NCBI GenBank assembly: GCA_964035545.1
Contig: OZ037768.1
Location: 16,647,375-16,711,374 of the forward strand
DNA length: 64,000 nucleotides
Origin: Bugula neritina
Taxonomy: Eukaryota > Bryozoa > Gymnolaemata > Cheilostomatida > Bugulidae
Direction of reading: 5' to 3'
Made by a program: the position numbers and the translations under genes. A model generated the notes under the pieces. The model saw only the letters and a list, made by a program, of their open reading frames with translations, ran no database searches and had not been told where the DNA came from. Positions 1 to 12,400 of this stretch are shown one piece after another (within the stretch, counting starts at the first letter, position 1; each line of letters begins with the position of its first letter).

Positions 1-1
1 A

Positions 2-1339
2 TCGCCAAAGCTACTATCTGATGCTCTCGACTTTGCCAACTTGCATACTACAGTCAGCAACCATGAACGGAATATCATATTGCACACAAAAAAATCCATA
101 TTGGTGCATGACAACTCATTTTGGGGTAAAAGGCAATCAGATAATTTGTTTGACGTCACTATGGGCTCACATGATGGTGCTGAAACATGTGAATTAGTAG
201 GATTATTTTTGTTAAGTACAATCTCAAAAAAGTTCAAAGCTAACATTGGACTATATCGAGACGATGGGCTAGGTGTAACAGATCTTAAACCACAACTAGC
301 TGAAAAACTGAAAAAAGATCTTTGCATATTATTCCAGTCACACGGTCTAAAGATCACCATAGATGTAAATATTAAGACAACTGACTATTTAGATGTCACC
401 CTAGATCTGGTCAAGAAACATCATACACCATACTCCAAGCCCAACAACATCCCTCTGTATGTACACAAAGACTCTAACCATCTTCCCAGCATACTGAAAA
501 ACATACCAGAATCTATAAACCGCAGACTTTGTGACATATCTACCAATGAAACTATCTTCAACAATGCCACCCCACTATATCAAGATGCTTTGGCTAAAAG
601 CGGATATGACTACCAACTCAAATACAAAGACTATACTGACAACACCAATACAAGCATCAAACCCATCAGACAAAGACAAGTCATCTGGTACAATCCACCT
701 TATAGCCGCAATGTAAAGACGAAAATCGGCTCCATATACCTCAAGCTGATAAAAGATATATTCAACACCAAACACCCACTGCACAAAATATTTAATAAAA
801 ACACACTCAAACTCAGCTACAGTTGCTGCCCAAATTTAGAGCAGACCATCACTGCTCACAACAAAAGTGTTACTAAATGCAACACCACCCCTATATCACA
901 GGCAGGCTGTAACTGTAGAAATGTAAAGACATGCCCGCTCCCAGGAGAATGCACCACCCCAAACATTGTGTACCAGGCCAAAGTATCCGTCTCATCAAAA
1001 GATACTGCCGAAACATATATAGGAATTTCCTCCACTGCATTCAAGGCAAGATATTACAAATACCTTGCTTCTTTCAGACACCCAACCAAGCGCATGCAAA
1101 CTGAGTTGAGCAAACACATCTGGACCTTAAAAGACAAAGGTCTGGATTTTACCATATCCTGGAAAATTCTCAGAAAAGCTCAACCATACAACAACAACAC
1201 TAAAATCTGTCAGCTATGCTCATGGGAAAAATTTTTCATTCTTTATAAGCCACAGTTGTCTTCCCTCAATAAGCGCTATGACTTTTTATCCATATGCAGA
1301 CATGGTAGTAAATTTTTACTCAAGAATGCTGTAACATAG
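2..1339 (+). mobile_element. Penelope-like retroelement ORF (RT C-terminal part plus GIY-YIG), 5' truncated by window edge
   Basis: The frame is open from base 2 to the TAG at 1337-1339 (about 445 codons), so the protein begins upstream of the window. Near the N-terminus it carries the reverse transcriptase catalytic box YRDDGL (around 255-272). A Cys-rich segment follows, with CC, CNC and later Cys residues (around 825-950). The C-terminal domain reads VYQAKV...TYIGISSTAFKARY...SFRH...ELSKHIWTLK, a GIY-YIG nuclease fold. RT joined to a C-terminal GIY-YIG nuclease defines Penelope-like elements, and the Cys-rich linker resembles the Neptune/Poseidon-type lineages (family knowledge). The element would copy its RNA into DNA at a nicked chromosomal site. 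There is no internal stop in the visible part, so this is a fairly young copy. An AATAAA lies at 1493-1498. Confidence 0.85.
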
Positions 1340-1492
1340 CCAATTAATTACAATGCTACCTCTTTGTTGTATTTTGATCTTCTAGCTTTAATCTGTGTAT
1401 ATTTACATATTACATTATTTATAGTTGTAAGCAATCATAGTGGCTAATTTATCTGACGAGTGCACATCGTTCTTGTGTACGAAACTACTAGT

Positions 1493-1498
1493 AATAAA
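1493..1498 (+). promoter_or_regulatory. Candidate polyadenylation signal after the Penelope-like ORF
   Basis: AATAAA lies about 155 bases after the stop codon of the retroelement ORF. It is only a hexamer match in AT-rich DNA, so it may be fortuitous. Confidence 0.3.
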
Positions 1499-1602
1499 TG
1501 CCATTATATTAATCAAATCTCATTTTATTTCTTCTAATGTCTACGCTCTAGATTTATTTCTATAGAGCACTCTAGTAACGTTTTATAAACACTCATTTTA
1601 TT

Positions 1603-1622
1603 ATATATATATATATATATAC
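1603..1622. repeat. Short TA dinucleotide tract
   Basis: A run of alternating T and A lies just upstream of the zinc-finger exon. It is a minor microsatellite within the short gap between the retroelement and that exon. Confidence 0.6.
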
Positions 1623-1770
1623 AGGAGCAAGAGATCCAAATACATGTGTTGTCTTTTTCAACTACAAAAATGAAATTACATAACAGCAACTATTTTATGT
1701 AAAAGTAAAAACTAAAACAATCGTTAAAAAGTTGTAAGTGCTACTTATATTGCTTTTTTGTGTTTTGTAG

Positions 1771-2833
1771 ATGGAGAACAAACTTATTGGAATGAAAGAA
1801 ACACTTTTGATAGTCTGGTGAATCTATTGAGTAAAGGAGCAGATGAATACAACTCCAACAGAATTACAGAAAATCACACTAGTAATAATATGCATGTGAC
1901 TGCAAGTATGCTGCTACATGCATGTAGCATACTTGAAGACTCTTTTGATCAAAAGGAAAATCTAGATATTCCAGCAAGTAATAAAAGTAACCAGGGAAAA
2001 CCTGTACACGATATTGGTGAATATGAATTTACAAATCAAGTTAGTCTTTCTACACCTAGACATTTGCAGGACACCAAAAAGAATGGTTTTCAACGCCTTC
2101 AATGTAATTACAAAACAAAACATGAAAATAGTCTTACCAAACACATGAGAACACACAGAGACAAGAAGCGATATGAATGTAAAGTGTGTGGTCACGCTTC
2201 TAGCCATAAAAGCAGTCTCACAGTGCACATGAGAATACATACTGGGGAGAAACCATTTCAATGTGATCAATGTGACTACAAGACAGCACAGCAAGGTTCT
2301 CTCATGAAACACATAAAAACACATACTGGTGAAAAACCACATGAGTGCAGTGTATGTGAATATAAAACTGGAAACAAAAGTAATCTTAGTCAACACATGA
2401 GAATACACACTGGAAATAAACTATTCTCATGTAAGTTTTGTAAAAAGAACTTTGCTTCTAAAGGTAACATGAAAACTCACATGAGAACACACACAGGAGA
2501 CAAACCATTTGTTTGTGAAATTTGCGGTTATGCTTCTACTCACAAGAGTCATTTAAACAGACACATGAAAACACACACAGGAGACAAACCATTTGTTTGT
2601 GAAATTTGTGGTTATGCTTCTACTCACAAGAGTCATTTAACAGACACATGAAAACACACACAAGAGACAAACCATTTGCGTGCAGTGTATGCGACTATAA
2701 GGCCAAACAAAAAGTTCATCTTAGCAATCACATTAGAATACATACTGGAGAAAATCCATTCCACTGTAAACTATGCGACTACAAGGCTGCTCGGAAAGTA
2801 TATCTTGTTTCTCACATGAAGAAACACAACTGA
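1771..2833 (+). pseudogene. C2H2 zinc-finger protein terminal exon with a 1-base frameshift in finger 7
   Basis: The exon probably begins after the acceptor TTTTGTAG at 1763-1770. The first visible ATG-like start is not convincing, so upstream exons are missing. After about 110 non-finger residues come nine C2H2 fingers joined by TGEKP-type linkers. Finger 1 is degenerate, with only one Cys; fingers 2-6 are canonical (for example YECKVCGHASS...HMRIH). Fingers 6 and 7 are an 84-bp tandem duplication. In copy 7 one A of the run at 2638-2640 is missing, so the frame reads ...SHLTDT and stops at 2649-2651. The next frame resumes NRHMKTH and carries fingers 8 and 9 to the TGA at 2831-2833. Nucleic-acid binding is the expected family function. 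Recent pseudogenisation, a truncated seven-finger allele or a base-calling error would all fit. Confidence 0.8.
2488..2654 (+). repeat. 84-bp tandem duplication encoding zinc fingers 6 and 7
   Basis: Two near-identical consecutive blocks encode the same finger (FVCEICGYASTHKSHL). The shared GAGACAAACC starts at 2497 and again at 2581, giving a period of 84. They differ by a synonymous C/T in the Cys-Gly codons and by one deleted A in the second copy. Confidence 0.9.
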
Positions 2834-4357
2834 GAAACATGAAATGCTGATAATGTTTAAAATGCACATTCATATAGTCGGAAAATTTTTCACAGCAGAT
2901 TCCACAACAGACATCATAGAGATTGTATCTTATTTGCTGTCTTTTGGAGCTAGAATGACAAGATCTTTACACGTTGATTATCAACTTTATATTTGTTTAA
3001 TTTTACCTGTAAAGCTATTACATAAAAATATGAATGATGGATTCACTTCAACAGTGAACTTATAATATTTTGATCTAAAAAACAAAGCTAACTAAAAAAT
3101 TCATACTTCTGGTAACCTAGTCTTTCCACCATTCTATATAAATCTATTTGCTATTGACTATAACCTGTTCTTTACCATTATGTGAAATTTTTAGTGAGAT
3201 AGCATACCGTGTTCAGTAACATGTAATCCAAATCTTGTTGCTATTACCAAATTAAAGCAATTTTTTAAAGACATTTAGTAATCATTTCAATAATTTTAAT
3301 TTAGTAAATTTTTTATTGTTCAGAGGTCACATGCATATGTTATTTGATATGATTTATTTTAATTTAGTAAATTTTTAGATTTTCTTTCCAATGTTAGTTT
3401 ATTTTAATAAACTACTACGATACACAATCATTATATTAAAGAAAAATTGTCGATGTTTTATTTGTTCTAATTCTCTTTTTATAACTATTACATATATTAT
3501 ACCAGGGCAATAATTATTTGATTCTTAAACAAACATATCAACAATTTTGACAATAACCTTTCAGTTGGTATCCAATAAATATGAGCAATTACTGTTTAGA
3601 TTTAAGACATTTAAGAAAATTAAAGAAAAAATTATCATAGTGTGTAAAGCATTTGTGGCAACACTATCCAAAAAAGTAAAGTTTAAAACCCCTATATTTT
3701 CAGCCAAATTGCGCACGTTAGGTGTCCTGTTTAAGTGACACAAATTATTAAAACGCTCCACTACTGCACTTCTCCACATACTGTGATACACATCTTTCAG
3801 TGATGGCGGTTGACTGATGACTGCAACTTTGTAAAACCAGCTATGAACGGTGCGATAATTTTGTGGGTTGGCAAAGTTAACTGGAGAACATAACTCTATG
3901 TAGTAAGGGGAGAGTGAGAAGACGATTTCCAAGTGTAGAGAATACTTTATTTTACCAGCAAATAAGTGTAATAGTTTTTATCAATGAAGTGTACTTTTTG
4001 TGCTGCAGTGATAGACTGATTCTAAACCGGTTGGCTCACCCCTGTTATGGGCTGTAAAATGTTTGAAATCAAACCCACAACAGACAAAGAACGCTTGGGT
4101 ATTTACATAAATAAAACAGTTAATGCATTCCAAAACCTCCTTTCAAAATATAATGTGATAATAACTTTCAAAATCTACTTCACCCTCCCCCCCCCTCATC
4201 AAAAAGCACCCCTCTTTTCGATAACAGAAATATAATTTGAGCCTCACAAAAAACATCCTACAAAATGAAACACACAAGAGAAAAAATATGAGGTTAACCA
4301 AAACAATATGTCATGATTAGTGGAGCAATACTAAAAGAAAAAACACATGCATAACAA
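2834..4357. other. Non-coding stretch after the zinc-finger exon
   Basis: Apart from a possible 3' UTR up to about 3440, no gene is supported here. The longest frame is a minus-strand one of 123 codons at 3561-3932. It has no recognisable motif and no flanking splice signals that I can defend. Confidence 0.5.
3416..3421 (+). promoter_or_regulatory. Candidate polyadenylation signal for the zinc-finger gene
   Basis: AATAAA lies about 580 bases beyond the end of the finger array, after a non-coding AT-rich stretch that looks like a 3' UTR. It is a hexamer match only. Confidence 0.35.
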
Positions 4358-4485
<128 letters not shown>

Positions 4486-4487
4486 GC

Positions 4488-4885
4488 GGTGTCCGAGATA
4501 TCTGAGGTGCCTGCCACTCTACATCAAAAGTTCCATCCGTGTTTTCCTTGGCATTGTCTGTACCTCCTCCTGGATGGGGTTGGCGGAAGTTACCGCAGGC
4601 CGTGGGTGTTTAAAGACTGTCTCGGTTTACGTGTCCCTCAGACTCGCATTCCCCCAGCAAGTAAGGTGTAGAGGCTTGGCAGGATCGTCCCGTGTTTGAG
4701 AAGCTCGTCTGCCAGCCTGATTTTCTTGTACTTTCTCTAAGTCAGCTTGCAGGTCTTTCACAATATCCAGTAACATGGAAAACTTGGTGGGGCCGGTGTG
4801 GCTATGGTAGCGGCTGCTACTTGAGACACTGGTGGGGCAGGCGATGTCGCCACCTGTTCATCTGCTTCCAACTGGTATGCAGTAA
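4488..4885 (-). pseudogene. Decayed gag-like or other coding relic
   Basis: This roughly 400-base block is clearly richer in GC than its surroundings. Read on the minus strand it gives long protein-like stretches, such as LLDIVKDLQADLEKVQENQ followed by [19 protein letters not shown]. These are broken by at least two in-frame stops and one frame change near 4780. The Pro/Ala-rich run, the predicted helix and a remnant resembling a zinc knuckle (CWG..) suggest a retrotransposon gag fragment, but no catalytic domain is present to confirm this. It is not expressed as an intact protein. Confidence 0.4.
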
Positions 4886-4889
4886 AACC

Positions 4890-7800
4890 CGCTCATTATA
4901 GTTGCGTAATTACTCACTGTAGTGCACCCGATTCGATTTTCATAATAGTATACATAATGTTCCCTCATTGAAGAGGATGCTCAACACACCGTTAGATAGA
5001 GAAGCCTATATGAGCTAAGCCTCCGGCAACCACCCATTACTCAAATAAGACGGAGCAGAGATAGGTGAAGATAGATGAGGACACATAAATTATGCACACC
5101 TACTTTGTGAGTTAAAAAACGTAGGAGCTTCAAAAGTTTCTTATTACAGTAAAAATTGAACATGTTTAAAAATTCACTAGAATGAATTTTTTGAGCATGT
5201 TTTATGTTTATTGTTTCAATCACATGTGTCACTATTTTGTTATTTTAATAATAATTATTTATCCAATCAATAAAAACAAAGACAAAGATAAAGACAAAGA
5301 TAAAGACAAATTTGAAAAGAAAGTTTTTTGATATTCACATTTTTATCAAGGCGTTTAGTTGTCTTTGGGCATCCTAATTTGTTCTATATATAGAAGCTCT
5401 GTTTGAAATGAAAGCATTTCTATGCAGTGGTTGCTATGTAGAATATATTATGTAGTGTTCGGTTATGATCTTCCACATAGAAGGCGCTGTAGTTGAGAGA
5501 AGACAACTTTATAGTTATCTTTTGTGTAATACTTGGAGCTGAATAAAGCACTGCAGAAATAGCAGCAACTGCACTTTTTAGAACTCAGGCATTATATTTT
5601 GTTCCAACAGCAGCAGTTGTGAGTATTAAATACCAGAATAGTAATATATTAGTTTCCGTAATTATACAACGGTATCCAAGGAAATTTTTGGCATTTAAGA
5701 AATTAATTTCAAAAGGCATGTATTGAATAACATTATAACATAGAAAATAATGTCGTGAGCATTTGAAATTCATTTGGTCGGACTGTTCTCAAGTATTAAG
5801 AAGTTAAAACTTTAAGTTATGAAGTTCTTTAACATCGCCACATCAAATGGAAAAGAGTATTATGGCAAATAAGTTAATTGCATACATGCATGCATTTGAG
5901 TTGGCAAATAGGAAAATATTATTCATTAATAGTTATGATATTATCTAATCACATCAAGTCAATTTATTTAATAAATTACATAGAATCAAATTAAAAAAGA
6001 AACTAATTTAGCAGCAGCTGAAAAGCTGACCAGCAGACACTTATAAGAAAAAGACACTTGTAAGAAAGACATATTATAATGAATTAGATACAATGTAATA
6101 GCTGACATTTGACAAATTAGCATAAAAAATCTTTTTCACATTTAAAAGAAGACATAGACTGCATATAAAACAGGGATTCTTTAAATGATTCATTATATTT
6201 CTAAGAAAAAATATAGTAATAATTGTTAATAATTATTAGCTCCTTAAATATTTTAAACATGAGTTTTCAATTATACTGAAGATATAAAATTATTATTTGA
6301 AGTTTAAAGATTGTGAGATTATTGAATCTCTGACAGTTTTTCAAATTCAAGTCATGCAAACAGATAAACCTTGACTGTAAACAGCAGCTGCTTTAGAGTT
6401 TATTTTATCAGCAGTCACTCCAGTCTTTATCTAGACATGGTTAAGGTGATGAAATGTGGCACCCAGACAAATTCACATTTTATTTTTTTACTTTTCAATT
6501 ATAGTAATGTTAGTTGAAGGTCACTGCACACAGAGTTGTCTCCTCTATTGAAGCATAGAGTATTAGCTCACTATGTACAGCTTCTCTTTCTTCTTATTTG
6601 TTGCAAGCTCAGATGATATTAGCTCACTCTTTCCATTAGTAAACCTCACAAGCCATAAGCATTGAAAAGCAACTAATGGTTGGCCTCTTAGCTTGCTTAG
6701 GAGCAATGCATAAAAGACAATTTTATTTCGATTAGAGAATCTACCAATGCTAGTGACTAAGCTAAGTCGGAAGTTCAAAAACCTAAATAAATATTTAAGT
6801 TTAGCAACAAACAAGGCTTTGAATTTTAAAGCCTAAAGGCATAATGTAAATCAACAACTAGTGTACACTGACATTTAGTACAATTGTGCATCAAAATATA
6901 TTTATCATGCATAGTTTACAGAACATATTATTTTTATTCTCTCCATGCTAGTCTGAACTCTCAATATCATGTTATCTAAATCTTCCTAATATATTATAAT
7001 TATTTTGTATCTAACATTCTTTTTGAGAAATATCAACTCAGTTTGCTGCAATGCTATAGCACAACTTACTATTTGAAGTGGACTGAGCACCGTTCATGCA
7101 ATTCAGTCCTAGCCCTTCTTTAGTCTTATTTCAAACGGCATATAGCAACTCTCTCTTTGTTTCCATCTGAAATCCTAGAGCTACGATATTATGACTTTAA
7201 TGATAAGCACTGTAATTTCACTCTACTTTCGCTACAGCCCCATGACCTGTGATAATACAGTGTCAGTTTTCAAATGCAATAACATTGCATTTACTTTGTG
7301 TAGGCATTGTTTTTCCTTAGAACTTAAGCTACAAATATCATATGCTTGATTGGCGTAGGACATGTCTACAATTAATGGTTATCACCAGTCTTCTATTGCG
7401 AATGGTGACAGTTATTACTGCTATTGAATGTTACTTTAATTATTGCTTCATGTTACTTATTTTTAGCTACTTTGCATCTTATACTAAAATGCAGTATTTT
7501 GGTGAAACGATGGATTACTGCTAGAGTATTAGCATTATGATAATTAATTAGTAATGTTGGGATGTGAGGTAAATTCATACACAAAGAAAATTAGAAGAAG
7601 GTTGATGGACCATGATCTCACCATTTCCCTGCCGTTACTTACATTTATAGTAATTCTTATGCAATTCCCTTCATTCATAAACCTGTTTTACCACTTCTCT
7701 TAACTGGTCTTGTAAGATGATCAACTAATTTGGGTGCAGCAGTCATATTAGCAACTTTCAGGGCCTACGAATCAGCTGAGACCAACACACAATGTACGTT

Positions 7801-8255
7801 TAGAGTTTACACAATAATATTGTAATTATGTACGCTGCGGAATGTTTCGCCAATAAAAAGAGTGATATAAGGTAGTATTACAGTCTCTTCTTGTGTAATG
7901 TTATATTTATCTCTCTACTGATGTACAATATAGTAATAGTAGTATAACACAATGCATTAAGCTACCTCATCTAATTGCATTTCTTATGGTAGTTTGGCAG
8001 TGTATGTTGTTACTATTCAGGTTATTCTTCATGCTGATTGTAGAGATATCTTAGCCTTGGCTATAGATAAAATACTGTTTCTTCTTATAGCGGCTAGGGT
8101 ATCTATAGTCTATTTTAACTTTGCTCTTGGCAACTGTGCAGTGATTGTAGAGATAGTGGATGCTCTCGGATACAACTGCTTGCACTTTCTTAAAAAGTGA
8201 AATAACTGGGTAGTGAAAGTGGTTCATTGAGCTTGATGAGTTGATTGTGGAAATA
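4890..8255. other. Gene-poor AT-rich interval
   Basis: I see no supported coding exon here. There is a short imperfect 12-base repeat of the type CAAAGATAAAGA at about 5277-5312. Short open frames (for example 7342-7524 and 7994-8200) lack motifs or splice context. An upstream exon of the next plus-strand gene may lie here but could not be identified. Confidence 0.4.
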
Positions 8256-8261
8256 CTTTTA

Positions 8262-9000
8262 TATACTCGGTGTACAAGTAAGTATACTTAGTATAAGAGT
8301 AAGTATATTATACTCAGTGTAGGAGTAAGTATACTATACTCAGTGTATATGTAAGTATACTTAGTGTAGGAGTAAGTATATTATACCCAGTGTATATGTA
8401 AGTATACTTAGTGTAGGAGTAAGTATATTATACTCAGTGTATATGTAAGTATACTTAGTGTAGGAGTAAGTATATTATACTCAGTGTATATGTAAGTATA
8501 CTTAGTGTAGGAGTAAGTATATTATACTCAGTGTATATGTAAGTATACTTAGTGTAGGAGTAAGTATATTATACTCAGTGTATATGTAAGTATACTTAGT
8601 GTAGGAGTAAGTATATTATACTCAGTGTAGAAGTAAGTATATTATACTCAGTGTAGGAGTAAGTATACTATACTCAGTGTATATGTAAGTATACTTAGTG
8701 TAGGAGTAAGTATATTATACCCAGTGTATATGTAAGTATACTTAGTGTAGGAGTAAGTATATTATACTCAGTGTATATGTAAGTATACTTAGTGTAGGAG
8801 TAAGTATATTATACTCAGTGTATATGTAAGTATACTTAGTGTAGGAGTAAGTATATTATACTCAGTGTATATGTAAGTATACTTAGTGTAGGAGTAAGTA
8901 TATTATACTCAGTGTATATGTAAGTATACTTAGTGTAGGAGTAAGTATATTATACTCAGTGTAGAAGTAAGTATATTATACTCAGTGTAGGAGTGAGTGC
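8262..9000. repeat. Two-level tandem array: 47-bp units grouped into a 334-bp higher-order repeat
   Basis: The basic unit is 47 bases, made of a 21-base part (GTATATGTAAGTATACTTAGT) and a 26-base part (GTAGGAGTAAGTATATTATA plus CTCAGT). Unit starts at 8351, 8398 and 8445 show the exact period. Two extra 26-base parts occur at 8627-8680. Landmarks recur 334 bases apart: TTATACCCAG at 8381 and 8715, and GTAGAAGTAAG at 8627 and 8961. That equals six 47-mers plus two 26-mers. So two nearly identical higher-order units make up most of the array, with degenerate edges on both sides. Confidence 0.93.
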
Positions 9001-9446
9001 ATAAATACTGAGTGTGCAGGAATGTAGCTATACTTAGTGCACAGGTGAATTCTTTGTAGTTTTCATTCTATGTGTAATCCACAAAAGAGTAGAAATTGAA
9101 AATTGTCTGTTGATTATTGTGCAAGATTAATTTGCTTGCTGTAAACCTTTTCACTGCTGCGTTTAAAAAAATATTATAGATACTTTATTAAAAAAGAATA
9201 TATTATTGCAAGTATATTTATTACATAAAATAAAAATATAATGTTTGTATATGTGCCTGTATTGTAACTGTTATTCAGCGTTTACACATTTATTTAATTC
9301 AAACTATATAAAGTTGAAGTTCAATTGTTAGTTATTTATAGTGTTAAAGTTGCTCTGATGGCTTTATCATTTCAATTGTCAATGACGTACACATGTGTTG
9401 TTTTAGGCTTCTTCAAAGAGGGTTTAAAATAATTGAGTTATAAAGT

Positions 9447-12400
9447 ATGCTGCATCAGAGTGTAGAAAGAAAAGGTAGTTTACTGGCAAGATTCATAGTA
9501 GATCATCTGAGAGATTACACGGATCAGGTAAGGCTAATGTAACACACAACACAGTGCAGAGGTAGTAGTTTATTTATTCCTGTATTTCAAACTATAATTA
9601 GAGAAACCAGAATCATGATGCTCTAATATAGGCAAAATATGTGCATAGCTCGACATGACAATCAATATTATCCTTTCTATGTTGTTGGTTTTTTTCTTAA
9701 CAAAAAATATAAATACAAATACAAATGTTCGTAAACATATAATTTTTAATATTAATAACAAACTTTGATTATACATTTTATATATAACACTGTCTGGCAT
9801 GACTCAATTTTCCAACTCCAAGTGATGCTCTTTCAACTCTGGGATCATTTGAAAATGAAACGATTCAATTGTTATATAATGATATTGCTATGGTAACATG
9901 ATACAGCCAGTTCTCTTACTTTACAAATCAAGTTATATTTTATTAGAGCTCAACCAAGCTTAAAATATGTTATCCTTCACAATCTACTAAAAAAAATTGT
10001 AACTATAACTATAACTGCACTTGCAAGTGCTGTTTTCAATCTTTTAAATTTTATAATCATAAGCAGAAATAAAAGCTTAGTACAACGTAAAGCATGTTTT
10101 TAGCAACCTATAACACATATTAAACATTAAACTGTAAGCAATAGAAGCAATCACTGCAAAGTTAAAGTCGTTGTTAGTCTAAGTATTGTTTTTCCTCAAT
10201 CTTTACTTATTGGCAGCATTTCAGTAAACAGTGTGTTACCGTCGACTGGTTGTCTGTACAAGAAATAGTAAATGAAACTAAACTTTTCTGATACTTTTAC
10301 TGCCGCAGTTTTTACTTAACCTTAATTACTTTAGGTCAGAGTATCCCAAGCCCAAAACCCACACTCACTCAGTTGCATCTCCTTTGTCAATAGAGATGTG
10401 AATTCTTGTTACGCTAATTAATAGTTTAAAGTTTGGGTTCTGAAACAACTGCTAGACTTAGTGAGAACTGAGTTAATACCTTTTTGCTATATTTTTGTCT
10501 GAAATCTCAACTTGCTTTATTTCACAAACTCTTTAAATGTGAGGCATGCAGTCAAACTTTGTAACCCAAAGTCTGCTAAAATTTATGAGATACTTGAATT
10601 AACATACATATGCTATCTTATTCTTATAGGATGAAATATAAGAACAAGAACAATTATAAAATTAGAACTCTATCACTCGATCCTCAAATTTGAACGTACA
10701 AAGTTAGAAGATTTCATTATTTCTATAAATTCCAAACTGCATTGACAAGCATAAATTTTGCAGTTTTACTGTAAAAAGTCAATGGATGTGTCAAATCTCA
10801 AAGCTCAAACTTTTATTATCAAAGGTTTGAATAACAACATTTTAGTGTTGTCATTGTAGTTTTGTAGCGATTTTATACTGCAGTCATCTTGAAAGTTAAG
10901 GGTTTGGCAAGTAATTAAGAGGCAACAGTATAGCTTGAGTTATTGTGATTATCTCCCTCTATTCATGTGTTAACAAGACTCTATAATCTATATTATGCCT
11001 AATGCCAACTGATTTACAAAAAGGCCGTTGTAGATGCTTAAGGTCATACCACATTTGCCTAAGGTCATTAAATGCTCTGGAACCACGCTATTGTCTTGTA
11101 TTATAATAGAATGTTGAAAAAATATTTCATTTTTATAAACTTTCCATGCACTTAGATACAGATAGTGCCATAACAAAGAAAAGCCCATTATAATGCTTGT
11201 TTTGACAGGTCAAAGAAAATTTATCTCTATATCTGAACACAGCAGAAAAGATTAGAGTCAAGATTTCGAGAAACTCCTTTACACTTACTGATCGAACTGT
11301 ATTCCATAATAAGATAGAGAGAATACCAATCAGCCTGATCAAAGAATGTGAGGTGAGATTATTAATACTCATTGTAATAGAATTCACGTAACATCACAGG
11401 TTGCTATTCACATTTAAATGACTTCTGTCATGAGATTTACCATAGTGAGCTGTGATTTTTAATAATCAGATATATAATATCTAGATATGCAAATGTATAA
11501 AACAACCATTTGATATTATAACATTTATGCCTACACTACTTCAACTAAATATATCTATTTACAAAAACTCTTAGAAACAGAATAGTCTACTAAGATTTAT
11601 AAAAATCGTTTTTACAAAGTACTGAAGCTTACAATTTCTATTATAACTTTTCCACCATATTAAACCATTGGTATTTTTCCTTAAACAAATAGTCAGTGTC
11701 ATATTATAAAGATCAGCTGATAAAGTTGGCAGATTACACCCATCATTACTTTACCCTTACTTCTTTTCATCTTCAGCACATGCCCAGTCAACTTCTTACG
11801 CCCGTCGATCATGTCAAGTTGACTAAATAGTGTTTATAATTATCAGCAGTTGGCTTCTTTATCTTCAAGTTAAGATTACAGAATTAAGTTGAGAGTATGT
11901 AGATTTGCAGTCATTCAAAATAAATAATTTTTACACTATTTTCTTTGTTTATCGAAAGCTTCAATAAATTTTTAGGCGAATATGGTAAATCTCACATCAC
12001 CTCCTTTCATCACTCAATTTATAGCTGTAGATCTGAAACTTACATTATTCCAATCATGTTTGCATGCTACTTGTTCAGTATATAATGTCTTTAGTGAGTG
12101 TTAAGTATTCCTTTTCAAAGTGTAGATAGTAAAATATAGCTACATATCAGAGTGTATGTACCATCTATATAAAATATTTCATAACTTCAAAACTGCTTAT
12201 AGCTGTTGGCATCCTTCTAGAGTCAACTTTCTTTTTTAGCATGTTACACTAGCTGATATATGAAAGTGAGGCAGGGACAAATTTCTGTTGTGTGTCTGTT
12301 ATTTTGAATTATTTGTGAGAACCAATTTTACATTTCTTTTTAGTCCTAACAAAGATAGCATGCATAATTAGAGATCATAGTTGATCCACCCACTTGATCT

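Noticed and set aside
3561-3932. 123-codon minus-strand open frame
   Set aside because: No known motif, no splice context or start preference, and it lies in AT-rich DNA where frames of this size occur by chance.
8262-9000. CRISPR-like array
   Set aside because: Units are contiguous with no unique spacers, in a clearly eukaryotic context, so it is satellite-type tandem DNA.
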